A stretch of 64,000 bases of DNA, taken from positions 1 to 64,000 of the forward strand of contig NZ_RJJE01000003.1 of assembly GCF_003721565.1 (NCBI RefSeq), in the 5' to 3' direction. The position numbers and the translations under genes are program-made. The notes below the pieces were generated by a model. That model saw only the letters and a program-made list of their open reading frames with translations. It had not been told where the DNA came from and ran no database searches. This document shows, in pieces, positions 23,284 to 31,489 of the stretch; positions within the stretch are counted from its first letter, which is position 1; every line of letters starts with the position of its first letter. The stretch is from Rufibacter immobilis. Lineage in GTDB: Bacteria; Bacteroidota; Bacteroidia; Cytophagales; Hymenobacteraceae.

Positions 23284-24354
23284 ATGCCCGACCATCCTTC
23301 GCCAGAACACCTCCCGCAATTCACGCCGCAGGAGAAAACCTCTCTTTCTCAGTTGCAGCAGCAGTTCAACGCCAGCATCCAGACCATTGACGAGCTGAAG
23401 GGCCGGTTGGCGGAGCGCAGCCGAATTACGGAGGAGGCCCGGGCGCGCGTACAGAAGGAAATTCAGCCCTTAATGCGGCAAATGGTGGAGAAACGGGTAG
23501 CGCTGGTGCAACTGCTGGACCAGGCCCACACCCAGGCAGACCTGCCCAAACTGGAACAGCAGAAGCTGGCCCACTTCATTAAAGAGCAAGCCAGTGTGCT
23601 GGTGCACCACTATGAGGCGCAGGAACTGGCCCCTCTGCTGCAACGGTACACACACCCTACGCCCCCTTCGGCGAAAGCCACCTCAGCAGACAAACAGGAA
23701 ACCCAGCAACTGCTCAAGAACGTGCTGGGCCTGGACGTGCAGCTGGAAGATTTAGCCGACATGGAAGCCTTTCAGGCGAAACTGGACCAGCAGATGCAGG
23801 AAGAGCAGGAGAAGCGCGAGGCCCAGCGGGTGCACCGGCAGAAAGCCATAGCCCAGCAAAGCAAGGAAGCCAAAATCAAAGCCGAGCTCCAGAACATCAG
23901 CAAAGCCAGCCGCCGCCTCTACACTACCCTGGCCAAGCTCCTCCACCCCGACACTGAACAAGACCCCGCCGCCCGTGTCTGGAAAGAAGAAGCCATGAAG
24001 CAGGTGACCATTGCCTACCACCAAGACGACTTTTTTGAGTTGCTTCGGCTGCAGATGGAATTCATGCATGAGCAGGAACAACTGCTGCAACAGGTACCCC
24101 AGGACCAACTCGCCTACTACGTGCGCCTGCTGCAGGACCAGATACAGGAACTGGAGGAAAAACAGAGTCAGTATTACATGGGTCCCGATGCGCAACTGTA
24201 CCACGAGTTCGGGGGAACCCCCAAGCAGATGGAAACCAAATTCAGAGCGGCCAAGAAAGGGCTGCGGGAGGAAATAGAGCACTTGCAGGTGGCTCTGGCC
24301 CAGTTCCAGGACACTAGTTACCTCCGTGATTTCCTCAAAAGTCTTCCAGCGTAA
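23284..24354 (+). CDS. Coiled-coil protein with J-domain-like segment
   Basis: A 356-residue soluble protein, Gln/Glu/Lys-rich, with long predicted coiled coils at about residues 20-75, 160-205, 255-295 and 315-345. Between them, residues about 205-250 read RRLYTTLAKLLHPDTEQDPA followed by an Ala/Tyr-containing helix. This is a J-domain pattern with the HPD tripeptide at 221-223 that stimulates DnaK ATPase. There is no Gly/Phe region, zinc finger or C-terminal substrate domain, so it would be a class C J-protein. Partner and substrate are unknown. The start follows a long dispersed repeat by 6 bases, so the native promoter may lie within that repeat. Confidence 0.7.
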   Translation: MPDHPSPEHLPQFTPQEKTSLSQLQQQFNASIQTIDELKGRLAERSRITEEARARVQKEIQPLMRQMVEKRVALVQLLDQAHTQADLPKLEQQKLAHFIKEQASVLVHHYEAQELAPLLQRYTHPTPPSAKATSADKQETQQLLKNVLGLDVQLEDLADMEAFQAKLDQQMQEEQEKREAQRVHRQKAIAQQSKEAKIKAELQNISKASRRLYTTLAKLLHPDTEQDPAARVWKEEAMKQVTIAYHQDDFFELLRLQMEFMHEQEQLLQQVPQDQLAYYVRLLQDQIQELEEKQSQYYMGPDAQLYHEFGGTPKQMETKFRAAKKGLREEIEHLQVALAQFQDTSYLRDFLKSLPA

Positions 24355-24517
24355 TCCCTTTGAAATAATTTTAACGGGTAAGCATCTGTTTCTAAGCTAA
24401 TTTGCTTATTTTAGAGATACTAGACCCTCGCCGGCAGGCCAACATCTCTCCGTAGAAAGCAACCTGAGCCGCCTTCGCTGCGTATATTTTTACATATCTA
24501 TATCTAACCTTAGCTAT

Positions 24518-24715
24518 ATGAGAACGCACGAAACGGAATATAGAGCCCGGGGCAACTGGAACGAAATCAAGGGCAAAATAAAAATGGCCTACGCCGATCT
24601 TACCGAGGACGACCTGACCTATGATGAGGGGCAGGAGGACAAGTGGATTGGAAAGCTCCAGCAAAAACTAGGGAAGACAGAACATGAGCTGAAAACCTGG
24701 TTAGGCTCCCTCTAA
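24518..24715 (+). CDS. CsbD-family stress protein
   Basis: A 65-residue hydrophilic protein with the CsbD-like core RGNWNEIKGKIKMAYADLTE, then DDLTYDEGQEDKWIGKLQQK and GKTEHELKTWL. CsbD-like proteins are small, charged and usually induced by general stress in other bacteria; their biochemical role is unclear. The gene is monocistronic, followed by its own terminator hairpin at 24733-24770. Confidence 0.88.
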   Translation: MRTHETEYRARGNWNEIKGKIKMAYADLTEDDLTYDEGQEDKWIGKLQQKLGKTEHELKTWLGSL

Positions 24716-24732
24716 GAGGTATAGTACCAGTT

Positions 24733-24770
24733 AAATCCCCTGCTTGGCCTGTTCGGTAGAGCGGGGATTT
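24733..24770. terminator. Intrinsic terminator after csbD-like gene
   Basis: AAATCCCCTGCT pairs with AGCGGGGATTT (one bulged T) and is followed by CTGTTTT, 17 bases after the stop. Confidence 0.65.
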
Positions 24771-24857
24771 CTGTTTTAGGCCGGTTCATTACTGAGCAAA
24801 CCGGTTTAGTCTTGTTAACTCTCCTTGTCTACTGTGCCCAAGCCTCACCCCTGCCTA

Positions 24858-24897
24858 CTGTTTAGAGGCAGATTTCGGAAAAAGAGCCGCTAAACGC
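24858..24897. repeat. Degenerate palindrome copy
   Basis: CTGTTTAGAGGCAGATTTCGG followed by AAAAAGAGCCGCTAAACGC. The outer TTTAG/CTAAA pairing remains, the inner stem is partly lost. Apart from this copy, the terminator and the operator at 25005, nothing is seen in the 323-base gap. Confidence 0.7.
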
Positions 24898-25004
24898 AAT
24901 CCCCTCCTCTCCTCCAGTTCTGGCCAACCTAGTGCCTGCCCTGAAATACCGGTTACCTGATTTTCTTTGCTCCCTCGGCATTGCCGCTTGCAAAATTCCT
25001 ATTA

Positions 25005-25028
25005 TTTTTAGCACTCACTTGCTAAAAA
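25005..25028. promoter_or_regulatory. Perfect 24-base inverted repeat, probable operator of the MFS pump
   Basis: TTTTTAGCA and TGCTAAAAA are exact complements separated by CTCACT, ending 10 bases before the pump ATG. The architecture (9-base arms, 6-base spacer, start-proximal) is that of a repressor operator such as those bound by TetR-type proteins. No regulator gene is adjacent, so the repressor would act from elsewhere. Confidence 0.6.
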
Positions 25029-25038
25029 CAGAATCACT

Positions 25039-26337
25039 ATGAAAGAGCAGCGCAAAGCGGCACTGGGATTTATCTTCGTGACCTTACTCATTGACGTGAT
25101 CGGGTTTGGGATCATCATTCCGGTGTTGCCCAAACTCATCAGTGAACTGATCAACGGCAGCCTGAGCGATGCCTCTCTCTACGGGGGCTGGCTAATGTTC
25201 GCCTACTCCATCACGCAGTTCCTGTTCTCGCCGGTATTGGGCAACCTTTCAGACCGGTTTGGGAGACGGCCGGTGCTGCTGTTCTCGCTGTTCGGGTTTG
25301 GGATTGACTACATCCTGCTGGCGCTGGCACCCAACATTGGCTGGCTGTTTGTGGGCCGTATCATTGCCGGGATCACGGGGGCCAGCATGACCACCGCCAC
25401 CGCCTACATCGCCGACATCAGCACTCCAGAGAAGCGGGCGCAGAACTTCGGGATGGTGGGGGCCGCCTTCGGCTTGGGCTTTATCATTGGTCCTGTCATT
25501 GGCGGGGTACTGGGGCAATACGGTGCGCGGGTGCCGTTTTACGCCGCAGCCGCCATGACCCTGCTCAACTGGCTGTACGGGTACTTTATCCTCCCAGAAT
25601 CTTTGGCTCCGGAGAACCGCCGTCCGTTTAACCTGAAACGCGCCAACCCTGTGGGCTCTTTGCTGCAGTTAAAGCGCTACCCAGTGATTGCCGGTCTGGT
25701 GGGTTCGCTCATTTTTATTTACATAGCCGCCCACTCCACGCAAAGCACCTGGTCTTACTATACCATGGAGAAATTTGGGTGGAACGAGGCCTGGGTAGGT
25801 TATTCTATGGGCTTTCTGGGGGTGATGGTGGCCCTGGTGCAGGGCGGGCTCATTAGGTTCATCAATCCCTGGCTGGGAGCAAAAAGGTCGGTGTATTATG
25901 GGCTGGCGCTTTACGCGGTGGGGTTCCTGCTCTTCGGGTTGGCCACGCAGGGCTGGATGATGTTTGCCATTCTGGTTCCTTACTGCCTGGGCGGCATTGC
26001 CGGGCCCGCGTTACAGGGCATCATCTCGTCGCAGGTGCCCGCCAATGAACAGGGCGAGTTGCAGGGCGGTTTAACGGGCTTGGTGAGCGCCACCTCTATT
26101 GTGGGCCCGCCGCTCATGACGTACCTGTTCGCCCATTTCACGCAGAAAGGTGCAAGCGTTTATTTTCCAGGGGCTCCGTTTCTCATGGGCGCCTTGCTTA
26201 CGGTGGTCAGCGTGGTGCTGGCGGTAAGGTCCCTTTCCAAACATGACCTCAACCTCCTGAAAGCTCCCAACTCCGACGCTCCTTTGGTTCCCGCCCCGGA
26301 AGCCGCTCCCTCAATGGCACTCGGCCTTAAAGAATAG
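25039..26337 (+). CDS. TCR/Tet-family MFS drug efflux transporter
   Basis: A 432-residue, 12-helix major facilitator. Tet-family hallmarks are present: [16 protein letters not shown] in TM1, motif [15 protein letters not shown] between TM2 and TM3, [20 protein letters not shown] in TM4, and the motif C-like [13 protein letters not shown] in TM5. Drug/proton antiport across the inner membrane is expected; many chromosomal homologues are not true tetracycline determinants, so drug range is unknown. A perfect inverted repeat just before the start suggests repressor control. The 3' end overlaps the convergent arsC by 11 bases. Confidence 0.88.
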   Translation: MKEQRKAALGFIFVTLLIDVIGFGIIIPVLPKLISELINGSLSDASLYGGWLMFAYSITQFLFSPVLGNLSDRFGRRPVLLFSLFGFGIDYILLALAPNIGWLFVGRIIAGITGASMTTATAYIADISTPEKRAQNFGMVGAAFGLGFIIGPVIGGVLGQYGARVPFYAAAAMTLLNWLYGYFILPESLAPENRRPFNLKRANPVGSLLQLKRYPVIAGLVGSLIFIYIAAHSTQSTWSYYTMEKFGWNEAWVGYSMGFLGVMVALVQGGLIRFINPWLGAKRSVYYGLALYAVGFLLFGLATQGWMMFAILVPYCLGGIAGPALQGIISSQVPANEQGELQGGLTGLVSATSIVGPPLMTYLFAHFTQKGASVYFPGAPFLMGALLTVVSVVLAVRSLSKHDLNLLKAPNSDAPLVPAPEAAPSMALGLKE

Positions 26338-26668
26338 TCAGGACGTTTTCAGGTGGGCGGCCAACTACGGCTTTGTCTCCATTCACCACGATAGGCCGCT
26401 CCAGGAGCACCGGGTTTTGGGACAGTACTTCCAGCCATTGGTCTTGGGTGAGGTGCTGGCCCGCGTATACCTCTTTGTACAGTTTCTCCCCCTTCCGGAT
26501 GATGTCTTCCGGTGACAGTTTCAGTTTGGTCAGGAGCTCCTTTAGTTCAGCCGCGGTGGGAGTTTGGGTGAGGTAAGGCACCACCTTGGGCTGATGTCCG
26601 TTCTCCTGGAGCAGTTGTAAGGCTTGGCGGCTTTTGCTGCAGCGGTTGTTATGGTAGATGGTAAGCAT
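26327..26668 (-). CDS. arsC: ArsC-family arsenate reductase
   Basis: 113 residues from the ATG at 26668. The redox-active Cys is residue 10 in [13 protein letters not shown]. The conserved [23 protein letters not shown] with the arsenate-binding Arg, and GRPPENV are all visible, a full-length match to glutaredoxin-dependent ArsC (thioredoxin fold). It reduces arsenate to arsenite in the cytosol, or may belong to the closely related YfgD-like group with unproven activity. No arsenite efflux gene is nearby, although the convergent Tet-type pump overlaps its 3' end by 11 bases. Confidence 0.85.
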   Translation of the reverse strand: MLTIYHNNRCSKSRQALQLLQENGHQPKVVPYLTQTPTAAELKELLTKLKLSPEDIIRKGEKLYKEVYAGQHLTQDQWLEVLSQNPVLLERPIVVNGDKAVVGRPPENVLTIL

Positions 26669-27190
26669 GGACAAATGAGGGTTTCCTGCAAAAGACGCAA
26701 GTTGCTCACATTTTTCCTATACCCACCTTGCAGCTTCTCTCTTTAAAACCCGCTGCTTATTCCCCCAGCCTCCCTTACCCAATCTGCACATTCTGGCAGG
26801 TTGTACCTAGAAGCAGATGGCTGTGGTACACAGTGAGAATGATGCTTTCCCCTCCCTGAGAGAAGGCGTTACCAAATAATCCAATACAAATGCAATACTC
26901 AAAATCCAGTAGTAAAACTTGACTATTTCTTAGATCTGAAAATCAGCTAATCTAATAATCTTCGGGCTTTATTCCGCTATCATGATATTAAATCGTCTCT
27001 ATAGCATCTAAAATTACACAAATCGGCCAAAAACCACACCTTTTTGCCTGAAATATAAGTATAAACCCTTACAGCCAGCCACTGTATCACAAAGTGGACT
27101 ATTTACTACTACTTAACCAAACCAAGAGAACCATACCATCTATCCAAAACTTAGGAATATCATATATGACCCAACTCAAACTCCCCCACT
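26669..27190. other. Intergenic region, nothing recognised
   Basis: A 522-base AT-rich gap upstream of both flanking genes (divergent). I see no repeat copy, RNA gene, exact promoter box or credible short ORF. Confidence 0.5.
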
Positions 27191-27625
27191 ATGAAACAAG
27201 ATACCATTCTGCTACAGCACACGGCGCTGTACGAAATAACCTTACATACCCTTGATCAGATTTTAAAGTTAAATTGGGTGAAACCGCCCTCTACCGCAGA
27301 TTACAGAAGTGGCACCCTCCTCTTTTTAGACATGATCCGCCAATACAACATAAAGAAAATCATGTCTGACAATACCCACCGGGGCTATCCGTCGCCGCTG
27401 GAGTTGCTCTGGCTGTCACATAGAATCATTCCCGTTTTGTGCCAGACCGAGGTACAGCAGCTTGCCGTGGTGGTGCCTCAGGATCCCAACCACGCTCGCA
27501 CCCTTGAATGTTGCCTCATGACGTCTGAGGTGTGCTACGAACTGCAATTTTTTTATACCGCGGCAGATGCCCTGGACTGGCTGCGCAAGACGCCCAGCCA
27601 TTTTAACGGCAAAGCAGTGGCCTGA
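27191..27625 (+). CDS. Conserved-looking hypothetical protein (STAS/SpoIIAA-like fold possible)
   Basis: A 144-residue soluble protein that I cannot assign firmly. The order of elements (N-terminal strand ALYEITLHTLDQILKLNWVK, a helix FLDMIRQYNIKKIMSDNTHR, LAVVVPQDPN, then FFYTAADALDWLRK) resembles SpoIIAA/STAS-like proteins seen in Hymenobacter relatives, where the last part ends with a W-L helix. No catalytic motif or signal peptide is visible. It stands alone behind a 522-base gap and is followed by a palindrome copy shared with a convergent reductase gene. Confidence 0.6.
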   Translation: MKQDTILLQHTALYEITLHTLDQILKLNWVKPPSTADYRSGTLLFLDMIRQYNIKKIMSDNTHRGYPSPLELLWLSHRIIPVLCQTEVQQLAVVVPQDPNHARTLECCLMTSEVCYELQFFYTAADALDWLRKTPSHFNGKAVA

Positions 27626-27706
27626 GCCTAATACTATTGCCCTACTGCATCACCGCAGTTTTCCTTTTCTACCTTGCCCCAGCCCCGCAGGCTGAAGCAA
27701 AATAAC

Positions 27707-27752
27707 AGTGCGTTTAGGGGCTGTTTTTAGAAAAACAGCCCCTAAACGCACT
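27707..27752. repeat. GTTTAGGGG palindrome with locus arms AGTG/CACT
   Basis: A perfect 40-base core with an AG centre and a further 3 paired bases outside GCG..CGC, between convergent genes. Confidence 0.9.
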
Positions 27753-27783
27753 TTCGCCCTACCCTTGCCTGCCTTTAAAAACG

Positions 27784-28824
27784 CTACTTCCGGTCTGGGA
27801 AGCGGCCCATGCGCTGGCGCTCTACCATCCAGTTAGGATAACCGGGCTCGTGCTGGCTGGCGCTGTTGATCTGTGCAATTTCGTCCGGAGCAAGATATAC
27901 CGTGGTGGAATGGATATTGGAGGTAAGCTGTTCCGGTTTTTTGGCCCCAATGATGGTGCTGGTTACGCCACGCTGCTGCCGCACCCACGCCAGGGTGATC
28001 TCCGCCGCCGACACGCCGTGCTTCTCCCCTAGCTGCAGGAGCACATCAATGATGTCATAGGCTTTTTCTTTGTCGATGATGGGGAAGTCAAAGGTATCGC
28101 GGCGTGAGGCCCCGCCGGTACTGGTCTGGTCCCGCGTGAACTTACCCGACAGGAACCCGCCGGCTAACGGGCTCCAAGGCATGAAAGCCAGGTTCTGGTC
28201 CAGGGCCAGCGGCAGCAGATCGCGCTCAGAATCGCGGTTGGCGGGGGTGTAGAAGTACTGCATGGCTTTGAATTGGTGCCAGCCGTGCTGCTTGGCTATG
28301 CCAATGGCTTTCATGACCATCCAGGCGGGCCAGTTACAGACACCCACATACCGCACCTTGCCGCTCATGACCACATCATGCAGCGTGTGCACCACCTGTT
28401 CAATAGACATGGCTTCGTCTACGCCGTGTACATACAGCAAGTCAATGTGGTCCATCTGCAGGCGCTTCAGGCTCTCCTCCACCGACTGGAACACGTGGTA
28501 CCTGGACAGCCCCTGCTGGTTCACGCCCTCACCCATTTTGCCGCGTACTTTGGTGGCAATGAAGAGATCGTTCCGGTTCAGGCCTACTTGTCTCAGCCCT
28601 TCGCCCAGCAACTGCTCGCTCTGCCCGAAGGAATACACATTAGCCGTGTCAATGAAGTTGATGCCCGCGTCTGCGGCAGTTCTGAGCAGACTGTTCACCT
28701 CGTCTTGCTGCAGTTTACCAATCTGCGACCACATGCCTGCGTTATCACCGCCGCCAAAGGTCATGGCTCCCAAGCACAGCTCTGACACCAGCACGCCAGT
28801 GTCTGCCAAAAAATTATAGTTCAT
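27784..28824 (-). CDS. Aldo/keto reductase
   Basis: A 346-residue NADPH-dependent AKR with a TIM-barrel signature: GAMTFGGGDNAGMW, Asp and Tyr of the tetrad in FIDTANVYSFGQSE, Lys in IATKVRGKMG, His in LLYVHGVD, then VRYVGVCNWPAWM and STIIGAKKPEQL for cofactor binding. It belongs to the broad AKR11/12-like group (YajO/Tas-like). Substrate unknown, cytosolic. Single gene with a short convergent gap to the 27191-27625 gene. It is not a close paralogue of the reductase at 9825-10814. Confidence 0.87.
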   Translation of the reverse strand: MNYNFLADTGVLVSELCLGAMTFGGGDNAGMWSQIGKLQQDEVNSLLRTAADAGINFIDTANVYSFGQSEQLLGEGLRQVGLNRNDLFIATKVRGKMGEGVNQQGLSRYHVFQSVEESLKRLQMDHIDLLYVHGVDEAMSIEQVVHTLHDVVMSGKVRYVGVCNWPAWMVMKAIGIAKQHGWHQFKAMQYFYTPANRDSERDLLPLALDQNLAFMPWSPLAGGFLSGKFTRDQTSTGGASRRDTFDFPIIDKEKAYDIIDVLLQLGEKHGVSAAEITLAWVRQQRGVTSTIIGAKKPEQLTSNIHSTTVYLAPDEIAQINSASQHEPGYPNWMVERQRMGRFPDRK

Positions 28825-28960
28825 AGTTGTAGTAGATTAGAGAAGTGGATGTCCCCTTAGTTGAACGAAATTAGTTGTATTGGGATGTTTGGATAAGCTA
28901 AATGAACGTGGGGCCGGTGGTGACCTGCAGGAAACCGGCAGTTGGCTTTGGGTGACACAT

Positions 28961-28993
28961 TTTTTGGGCTGTTATTGGGAAACAGCCCAAAAA
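28961..28993. repeat. Variant palindrome with exchanged outer arms
   Basis: TTTTTGGGCTGTT pairs with AACAGCCCAAAAA. The inner GGGCTGTT/AACAGCCC of the family is kept, but the outer GTTTAG stem is replaced by a T/A arm. Confidence 0.7.
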
Positions 28994-28996
28994 GGC

Positions 28997-29043
28997 ACTC
29001 GCTCGCCTCTGGCGAGTGTGAGATACCTGCGGCCTCTGGCCGC
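28997..29043. repeat. 47-base twin-hairpin repeat, copy 1
   Basis: Contains two consecutive hairpins with the same TCT loop: CTCGCC-TCT-GGCGAG and GCGGCC-TCT-GGCCGC, joined by TGTGAGATACCT. It matches 30841-30887 with one difference. Confidence 0.8.
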
Positions 29044-29267
29044 GATGGGCAGCATACAGTCAAAGAAAAGGCTGTGGCTTAAAACACAGTATGGCACTAA
29101 GGTATTGATTATAAATAGGCACCAATAAATATGTATTCATAGTATTCTCTTAATAACCCGCGACCAAAGATATAAGCGGCGGGAGTTGTAGTTCATGGTT
29201 TCAGAGAATTGAATTGAAGGAATATTCCCTTGAATGAAATTTACCTCAAAGCAGATGATGCCTTTCC

Positions 29268-29302
29268 TTTTAGCGGCTCTTTTTGGGAAAAAGCTGCCAA
29301 AA
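29268..29302. repeat. Degenerate palindrome copy
   Basis: TTTTAGCGGCTCTTTTTGGG followed by AAAAAGCTGCCAAAA: an imperfect stem in the gap before the sigma-factor gene. Confidence 0.6.
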
Positions 29303-29368
29303 CAGAACTGCTGTCTCACGTTTATTATTAGCGTGCAGGAGGCAAGCGAGAGATAGACAACACTTGAT

Positions 29369-29399
29369 GCGTTTAGCGGCTTATTTTCCAGAATTAGGT
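29369..29399. repeat. Left-half palindrome remnant
   Basis: GCGTTTAGCGGCTTATTTTC then a decayed right half (CAGAATTAGG). It is the second remnant in this 678-base gap, which otherwise holds only the 28961 variant and the twin-hairpin repeat. Confidence 0.55.
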
Positions 29400-29502
29400 C
29401 CAAACCAACTGTTCTGCTACTCTTGAAAAATATTTCTAGGTATCTCTGTCATATTTGCTGGGGTGAGCGCACTAACTTACTGAACCGGCTAAACTTCCGT
29501 GC

Positions 29503-30012
29503 ATGGAACCTCCCCTAGAGACGCTTTTCCTGGAATTGCTGCACACGCAGAAAGAGCGCCTGTACCGCATCTGCCAGGCGTACGCGCGCAACCATGAGGA
29601 GGCGCAGGATTTGTTCCAGGAAACGGTGTTGCAGATCTGGAAGTCGCTGCCCACGTTTAGGGGGCAGGCGCAGGTACAGACCTGGGCCTACCGCATCACG
29701 TTAAACGTGTGTTTACAGGCGCGCCACAAAATAAAGCGCGAACAGAAGCAAACCCGCCCCCTGGACAGCATTCAGTTTGCCAATTTACCTGCAACACCTC
29801 CGGAACCCGAGCAGGAAGCCCAGCTTCAGGCTTTGCGGGCTTGCATCCAGAAACTACCCGAAACCGACCGCTCTCTGGTACTGCTCTACCTGGAGGATTT
29901 GCCCTACAAAGAGATTGCCGCCGTAACCGGCCTCACAGAGAACCACGTGGCCGTGAAAATGAAACGCATCAGAGAAAAACTGTTCACCTGTTTACAACCT
30001 ACGCTATGCTAG
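29503..30012 (+). CDS. ECF-type RNA polymerase sigma factor
   Basis: 169 residues with sigma region 2 (RICQAYARNHEEAQDLFQET, then WKSLPTFRGQ and WAYRITLNVC) and region 4 (LPETDRSLVLLYLEDLPYKE, then IAAVTGLTENHVAVKMKRIR, a helix-turn-helix). It directs RNA polymerase to a small regulon, often for envelope stress. Its stop overlaps the start of the next gene by 7 bases, so the membrane protein downstream is the likely regulator of its activity. No FecR-type anti-sigma or TonB receptor is nearby. Upstream lies a 678-base repeat-rich gap. Confidence 0.92.
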   Translation: MEPPLETLFLELLHTQKERLYRICQAYARNHEEAQDLFQETVLQIWKSLPTFRGQAQVQTWAYRITLNVCLQARHKIKREQKQTRPLDSIQFANLPATPPEPEQEAQLQALRACIQKLPETDRSLVLLYLEDLPYKEIAAVTGLTENHVAVKMKRIREKLFTCLQPTLC

Positions 30013-30590
30013 ACCAGGACTTAAAGAACCTCTGGCAGAATGGCTCTTCCATGCCCCCAATCGAGGTAAACCAGGATCTTCTTTTGCAGGAAGTGAACCG
30101 GCAGACGCAGGATCTGAACCAGAAAATAAGGGATCGGGACCGCCGCGAGATAGGCGTGGCCCTGCTCATGATTCCGCTTTTTGCCTTTGTCTCCTGGCGC
30201 TTTCCTTTCCCGCTCACTAAACTGGGCGCTGGCTTAGCGGTGCCGTTTTGTATGTTCATTATCTACCAGCTCAGACGGAACCGCAGCCAACAGCCGCAGA
30301 ACATTGCCGTCCCCGTTCAAGAGTATCTGCACCAGTATAGAGAGTACCTGCACAGACAGATGCGGCTGCTCCAGAAAGCGATGTACTGGTATATGATGCC
30401 CTTGAACATTTGCCTGTTGCTGTATTTCCTGGGGTTTCCGTCTAGCAAAGGGATGCTGGCCTTTAATCTGGGAATTGTAGCCGTCATCAACGTATTGGTC
30501 TACGCCGCCAACCGCCATGCCCTGAAGACTGAGCTAGAACCACTCCTGCACAAGCTTGACCAGGCCATTGCCTTGCTGGAGAATAAGTAA
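30006..30590 (+). CDS. Membrane protein coupled to the sigma factor (possible anti-sigma)
   Basis: 194 residues from the ATG at 30006, which overlaps the sigma-factor stop (ATGCTAG); a longer frame back to 29709 merely overlaps the sigma gene. Residues 1-55 are a charged cytosolic domain (LLLQEVNRQTQDLNQKIRDR). Hydrophobic pairs at about 58-95 and 135-175 give four membrane helices, with a charged loop EYLHQYREYLHRQM between them. No zinc-binding HxxxCxxC anti-sigma motif is present. By position it probably holds the sigma factor at the membrane, but this is inference only; no family was recognised with certainty. Confidence 0.75.
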   Translation: MLDQDLKNLWQNGSSMPPIEVNQDLLLQEVNRQTQDLNQKIRDRDRREIGVALLMIPLFAFVSWRFPFPLTKLGAGLAVPFCMFIIYQLRRNRSQQPQNIAVPVQEYLHQYREYLHRQMRLLQKAMYWYMMPLNICLLLYFLGFPSSKGMLAFNLGIVAVINVLVYAANRHALKTELEPLLHKLDQAIALLENK

Positions 30591-30840
30591 CCCAAGGTGC
30601 AATTACTTATATTGCTAAATCAACTCCTAACCTGTGCAGATAGGCACCCCGTTAAGTTCTCTATACAAGAAACCATACCCCTTACTAGCGGGTGTATGGT
30701 ATTGAGTAGCCTCAGGGCAATACAATTCTCTCCCCAGCGGTACACCCAGCAGCCAGAGCCGAGCGAGGGGGGAAAATGGTTCAGCAGGAGAGGTCATCCC
30801 CTACCCTTTCAGAAGGCAGGGCCGTTAAGTCCTGTGACAA

Positions 30841-30887
30841 ACTCGCTCGCCTCTGGCGAGTGTGAGATACCTGCGGCCTTTGGCCGC
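30841..30887. repeat. 47-base twin-hairpin repeat, copy 2
   Basis: Same layout as 28997-29043 (CTCGCC-TCT-GGCGAG, then GCGGCC-TTT-GGCCGC) with one substitution in the second loop. Confidence 0.8.
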
Positions 30888-30938
30888 TAAGAAGGAACCT
30901 TCACTACCACCCCCCGCGGCGGGACGCCGCACGTAGCC

Positions 30939-30960
30939 CACACTCGCCAGAGGCGAGCGA
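30939..30960. repeat. Inverted partial copy of the twin-hairpin repeat
   Basis: CACACTCGCCAGAGGCGAGC and two further bases are the exact 22-base reverse complement of 30843-30864, so copies 2 and 3 could fold into one large stem-loop. The rest of the 30591-31147 gap holds no credible gene. Confidence 0.75.
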
Positions 30961-31147
30961 GAGAGCTTAATGGCCCTGCCTTCAACGAGGGGTGGTCATC
31001 CCCCTACCCCCTTCAAAGGGGACGATATGCGTGCAAGTCATAAAGGAAGCTTCAAGATATAAGAGTCATCAATGAAGAGGCATCTTCTGTCAAAGAGGCA
31101 GCATGAGCAATACAGCAAAGCAGCACCTTCAAGCCTGAAGAACCCAT

Positions 31148-31346
31148 TTCCAGTCTTTCCCTGGAGCGCCTCGCTTTTGGCCAAAGAAAAGCAGAAGCAA
31201 AGAGCAGAAAACACTGGCATGGCCGAAAGGGCAGTGCGAGAAGGGAAGACGGGGCCCCGCGGCCGTGAGCGCATAGCAGAAACTATGGAACAACACAGTC
31301 TATAAAGCCCTAGAAAAGCAACCAATCCAAGGCAACTGCCAAAGCC
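31148..31346. repeat. Long dispersed repeat, copy B
   Basis: Imperfect direct copy of 23088-23277; shared blocks listed there are in the same order. Length differences lie in the middle (CAGAAAACACTGG insertion-like) and near the end. It lies 143 bases before the M1 peptidase gene. Confidence 0.75.
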
Positions 31347-31489
31347 GTGCACCTGCTGCAATCCTTCGGCAAACTCAGCAGCCCGTTAATAGTTTCACTT
31401 ATTCTACCCTCAAAAGAAAAGACTTTCCACTACTGAATAGGTATTCGGGTTCACTCCTTAAATTCAGGCATTCAAAACAGAAAATTCTC

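Noticed and set aside
23017..23319. Minus-strand ORF in the long repeat (and a similar one at 31038-31361)
   Set aside because: The two copies are read in different frames over their most conserved block, so coding is not conserved.
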